64,000 nt of DNA from Bacteroides faecalis (lineage in GTDB: Bacteria > Bacteroidota > Bacteroidia > Bacteroidales > Bacteroidaceae), in contig NZ_BHWB01000005.1 in assembly GCF_003865075.1 (NCBI RefSeq), positions 62,001 through 126,000 on the forward strand, given 5' to 3'. This document shows positions 62,711 through 64,000 of the stretch, in pieces. Position 1 is the first letter of the stretch. Every line of letters starts with the position of its first letter. The position numbers and the translations under genes were made by a program. The notes under the pieces are model-generated. The model was not told the DNA's origin, made no database searches, and saw nothing but the letters and a program-made list of their open reading frames with translations.

Positions 62711-63159
62711 ATCTCATTATTGAGTGATTCCACCTTGACCATGTCACGTCCATTGTGACGAAGACCGCGGGCGATGATGGTGTTGTTCAATTCTTCCGAA
62801 TACATGGGGTCGGAATAGGTGGTATTCACTTCCTCCATCTTCTTCTCGATTGCGCTTTGTATCTTTTCAAGCACATGAGGCTTGCTCTCTTCCGCAGTGG
62901 CGGCTGCCTCCTCTGTAGGCTCTGCAAGCTGCTTCTCCTCGTAGGCTGTCTCATATTGGTTGTCGCCTACGCTGAAACCACCGTCGCTCTCGCTGACCGC
63001 TATCGACTCTTCCTCGTCGGTCATGTCACTGACATCAAACGACTCGCCCTGTGACTTCTCGTCCTTGGGCTTTCCGTACAGATCCTGCACGATGATGACC
63101 GTATAGTAGATGACATAGATTATGGTCACGACAATGGCGAATATTACAAATGACTTCAT
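62707..63159 (-). CDS. First gene of the transfer operon: single-TM acidic protein
   Basis: 150 residues: TM helix (FVIFAIVVTIIYVIYYTVIIV) then a long, very acidic, disordered segment (DVSDMTDEEESIAVSESD) and a mildly basic end. No family is recognised. By position (before traE) it matches traD-like small genes of other Bacteroidales elements, but sequence evidence for that is lacking. Transcribed from the promoter near 63203-63210. Confidence 0.6.
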   Translation of the reverse strand: MKSFVIFAIVVTIIYVIYYTVIIVQDLYGKPKDEKSQGESFDVSDMTDEEESIAVSESDGGFSVGDNQYETAYEEKQLAEPTEEAAATAEESKPHVLEKIQSAIEKKMEEVNTTYSDPMYSEELNNTIIARGLRHNGRDMVKVESLNNEI

Positions 63160-63164
63160 ATTTT

Positions 63165-63310
63165 CAAGTTTGATTTTACTATGGTTTGGCTTATTGCCGA
63201 TGCAAAGGAACTACCTTTTCTTCAATCTTAAACCGAAATGACTTTCCGCGGAGCCAAATCTTAACTCTAATTTTGATTACACTCGCAATCATACTCAAAA
63301 ATCAAACTCG
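63165..63310. promoter_or_regulatory. Operator-like repeat cluster 3 (AATCAAACTCG)
   Basis: AATCAAACTCG (63300-63310), AATCATACTCA (63287-63297) and a degenerate ATTACACTCG (63276-63285) stand upstream of the transfer-operon promoter, and an inverted CAAGTTTGATT (63165-63175) lies in the 5' leader just before the start codon. Same family as the clusters near 1.35 and 27.1 kb. Confidence 0.7.
63203..63210 (-). promoter_or_regulatory. -7 box of the transfer operon
   Basis: TTCCTTTG on the minus strand, one base off TAnnTTTG, 44 bp before the start codon, with TTG about 17 bp upstream. Confidence 0.5.
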
Positions 63311-63320
63311 AAAGGCACAA

Positions 63321-63348
63321 AAAAAGCCCTTCCGATAGGGAAGAGCTT
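63321..63348 (-). terminator. Terminator of the metallophosphoesterase gene
   Basis: On the minus strand AAGCTCTTCC...GGAAGGGCTT is followed by a run of seven T. It isolates the transfer-operon promoter from upstream transcription. Confidence 0.8.
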
Positions 63349-63380
63349 GTAAAGAGGGTGGATGAAAAAAATGTGGATGG

Positions 63381-64000
63381 CTATATGGTCAGGTACTTGC
63401 CATGGGAGAAGTCCTGATGTTCGTTAGAGAAAACATAGCCCAACTGGTTGGACAAGCATTGGGTGTTGCCTATCCTGGCATCGATGTTGGTGTGCGAATG
63501 TCCGTATATCCAATAGTCTATGCCGCTATCGGTGATATAGTCCTCCAACTCTACGGTGAACGCCACGTTTGCCTTGCTGCCTTGAAACTTTGGGTGGAGC
63601 ATACGGAACGATGGTACATGATGGGTGACAACAATCTTATGGGCTGCTTGCGAATATGCCACTGCATCCTTGATAAAGGTGAGGCAACGTTCATGCTCAG
63701 CATTGAATTGGGCATGGGTCATCAGCTCACCTTTATATAATATACGGCGGAAGTCGCTTATCACTTGCTCGGTGAAGTAAGCGTCCTCCAAAGGAATCCT
63801 CGACCAAAGGGTGGAGAGGATGATGTCGGTGTCGCCAATCCTCGCAATACCGTTGTAGTGGCTGAATACATTGGGACGTACCTCCAAGAGATAGCCGTCG
63901 GGCAGTGTCGCCACATCATAATATTTGTAGAACTCATGGTTGCCCATGCAGCAATGCACCTCCTTGTAGTTCTCCGATGCCCAGTCCCAAAAGGGATGCT
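63381..64000 (-). CDS. Metallophosphoesterase (partial, N-terminus outside window)
   Basis: The frame is open to the right edge (codons for WASENYKEVHCCMGNHEFY precede any start), so only the C-terminal ~206 residues are seen; the ORF's apparent GTG start at 63959 is internal. CCMGNHEFY is the calcineurin-type GNHE motif, followed by VVTHHVPS and YGHSHTN, the remaining metal-binding His motifs. It is a predicted phosphoesterase of the Metallophos superfamily with unknown substrate. Ends in a strong terminator before the transfer operon. Confidence 0.85.
   Translation of the reverse strand, partial: HPFWDWASENYKEVHCCMGNHEFYKYYDVATLPDGYLLEVRPNVFSHYNGIARIGDTDIILSTLWSRIPLEDAYFTEQVISDFRRILYKGELMTHAQFNAEHERCLTFIKDAVAYSQAAHKIVVTHHVPSFRMLHPKFQGSKANVAFTVELEDYITDSGIDYWIYGHSHTNIDARIGNTQCLSNQLGYVFSNEHQDFSHGKYLTI

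Noticed and set aside
63381..63959. Metallophosphoesterase starting at GTG 63959
   Set aside because: The frame stays open to the window edge and the metal-binding residues before GNHE are missing, so the real start lies outside.

Overview
The window is about 64 kb of accessory DNA from a Bacteroidales bacterium (Bacteroides, Prevotella or a close relative). The evidence is Bacteroidota-type promoters (-7 box TAnnTTTG, e.g. 1495-1502 and 27234-27241), the Bacteroidales conjugation set (TraE, F, G, J, K, L, M, N, O and a VirD4/MobC-type coupling protein), an IS1380-type element and erm(G). It is the interior of a large conjugative element, either an ICE or a plasmid. Neither end, no attachment site and no partition system is visible.

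Layout. 1-1.3 kb (minus): a partial DUF3800 protein and a small serine-recombinase-like protein that lacks the catalytic serine. 1.5-8.2 kb (plus): a lipoprotein, small unknown proteins, an HTH protein, a hairpin-rich oriT candidate, a MobV-type relaxase and an OmpA-like outer-membrane protein. 8.3-9.6 kb (minus): an AAA/DUF4143 ATPase. 10-10.6 kb (plus): two small genes. 10.75-27.0 kb (minus): a long operon with ArdC, an SSB-like OB protein, peptidoglycan hydrolases, an ArdC-like protein fused to a MutS domain I, secreted and membrane transfer proteins, a Toprim protein and DUF3945/DUF4099 proteins. 27.2 kb (plus): an M23 peptidase. 28-41 kb is a cargo mosaic: a PIN/ImmA pair, a glmS fragment cut by an IS1380 element, an internally deleted IS, low-G+C Firmicutes-like DNA (HD, methyltransferase, broken nucleotidyltransferase, IS3 and IS21 remnants, erm(G)), and an invertible promoter beside a tyrosine recombinase. 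41-63.2 kb (minus): the transfer operon, read from 63.16 kb downwards: a TM protein, two TraE, TraF, traG split by a group II intron, secreted proteins, two phage-antirepressor-like genes, TraJ-TraO, two lipoproteins including a fimbrillin, the coupling protein and a lysozyme. 63.4-64 kb: a partial metallophosphoesterase.

How it fits together. MobV and the oriT candidate would process DNA, the VirD4-like protein would couple it to the channel, TraE-TraO would form the channel, several peptidoglycan hydrolases would open the wall, and ArdC, the MutS-domain fusion and SSB would protect or establish incoming DNA. Three divergent promoter regions (about 1.3-1.6, 27.0-27.2 and 63.2-63.3 kb) share clusters of the 11-mer AATCAWACTCG, partly as inverted repeats, which suggests one regulator controls the whole element. 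The other stand-out signals are the 21-bp inverted repeat pair enclosing a promoter at 39.4-39.6 kb, an apparent -1 frameshift at an A9 run inside an M23 peptidase gene, an orphan MutS mismatch-recognition domain, and several families of dispersed intercistronic hairpins. All functional statements rest on reading sequence and remembered families; no search was run.
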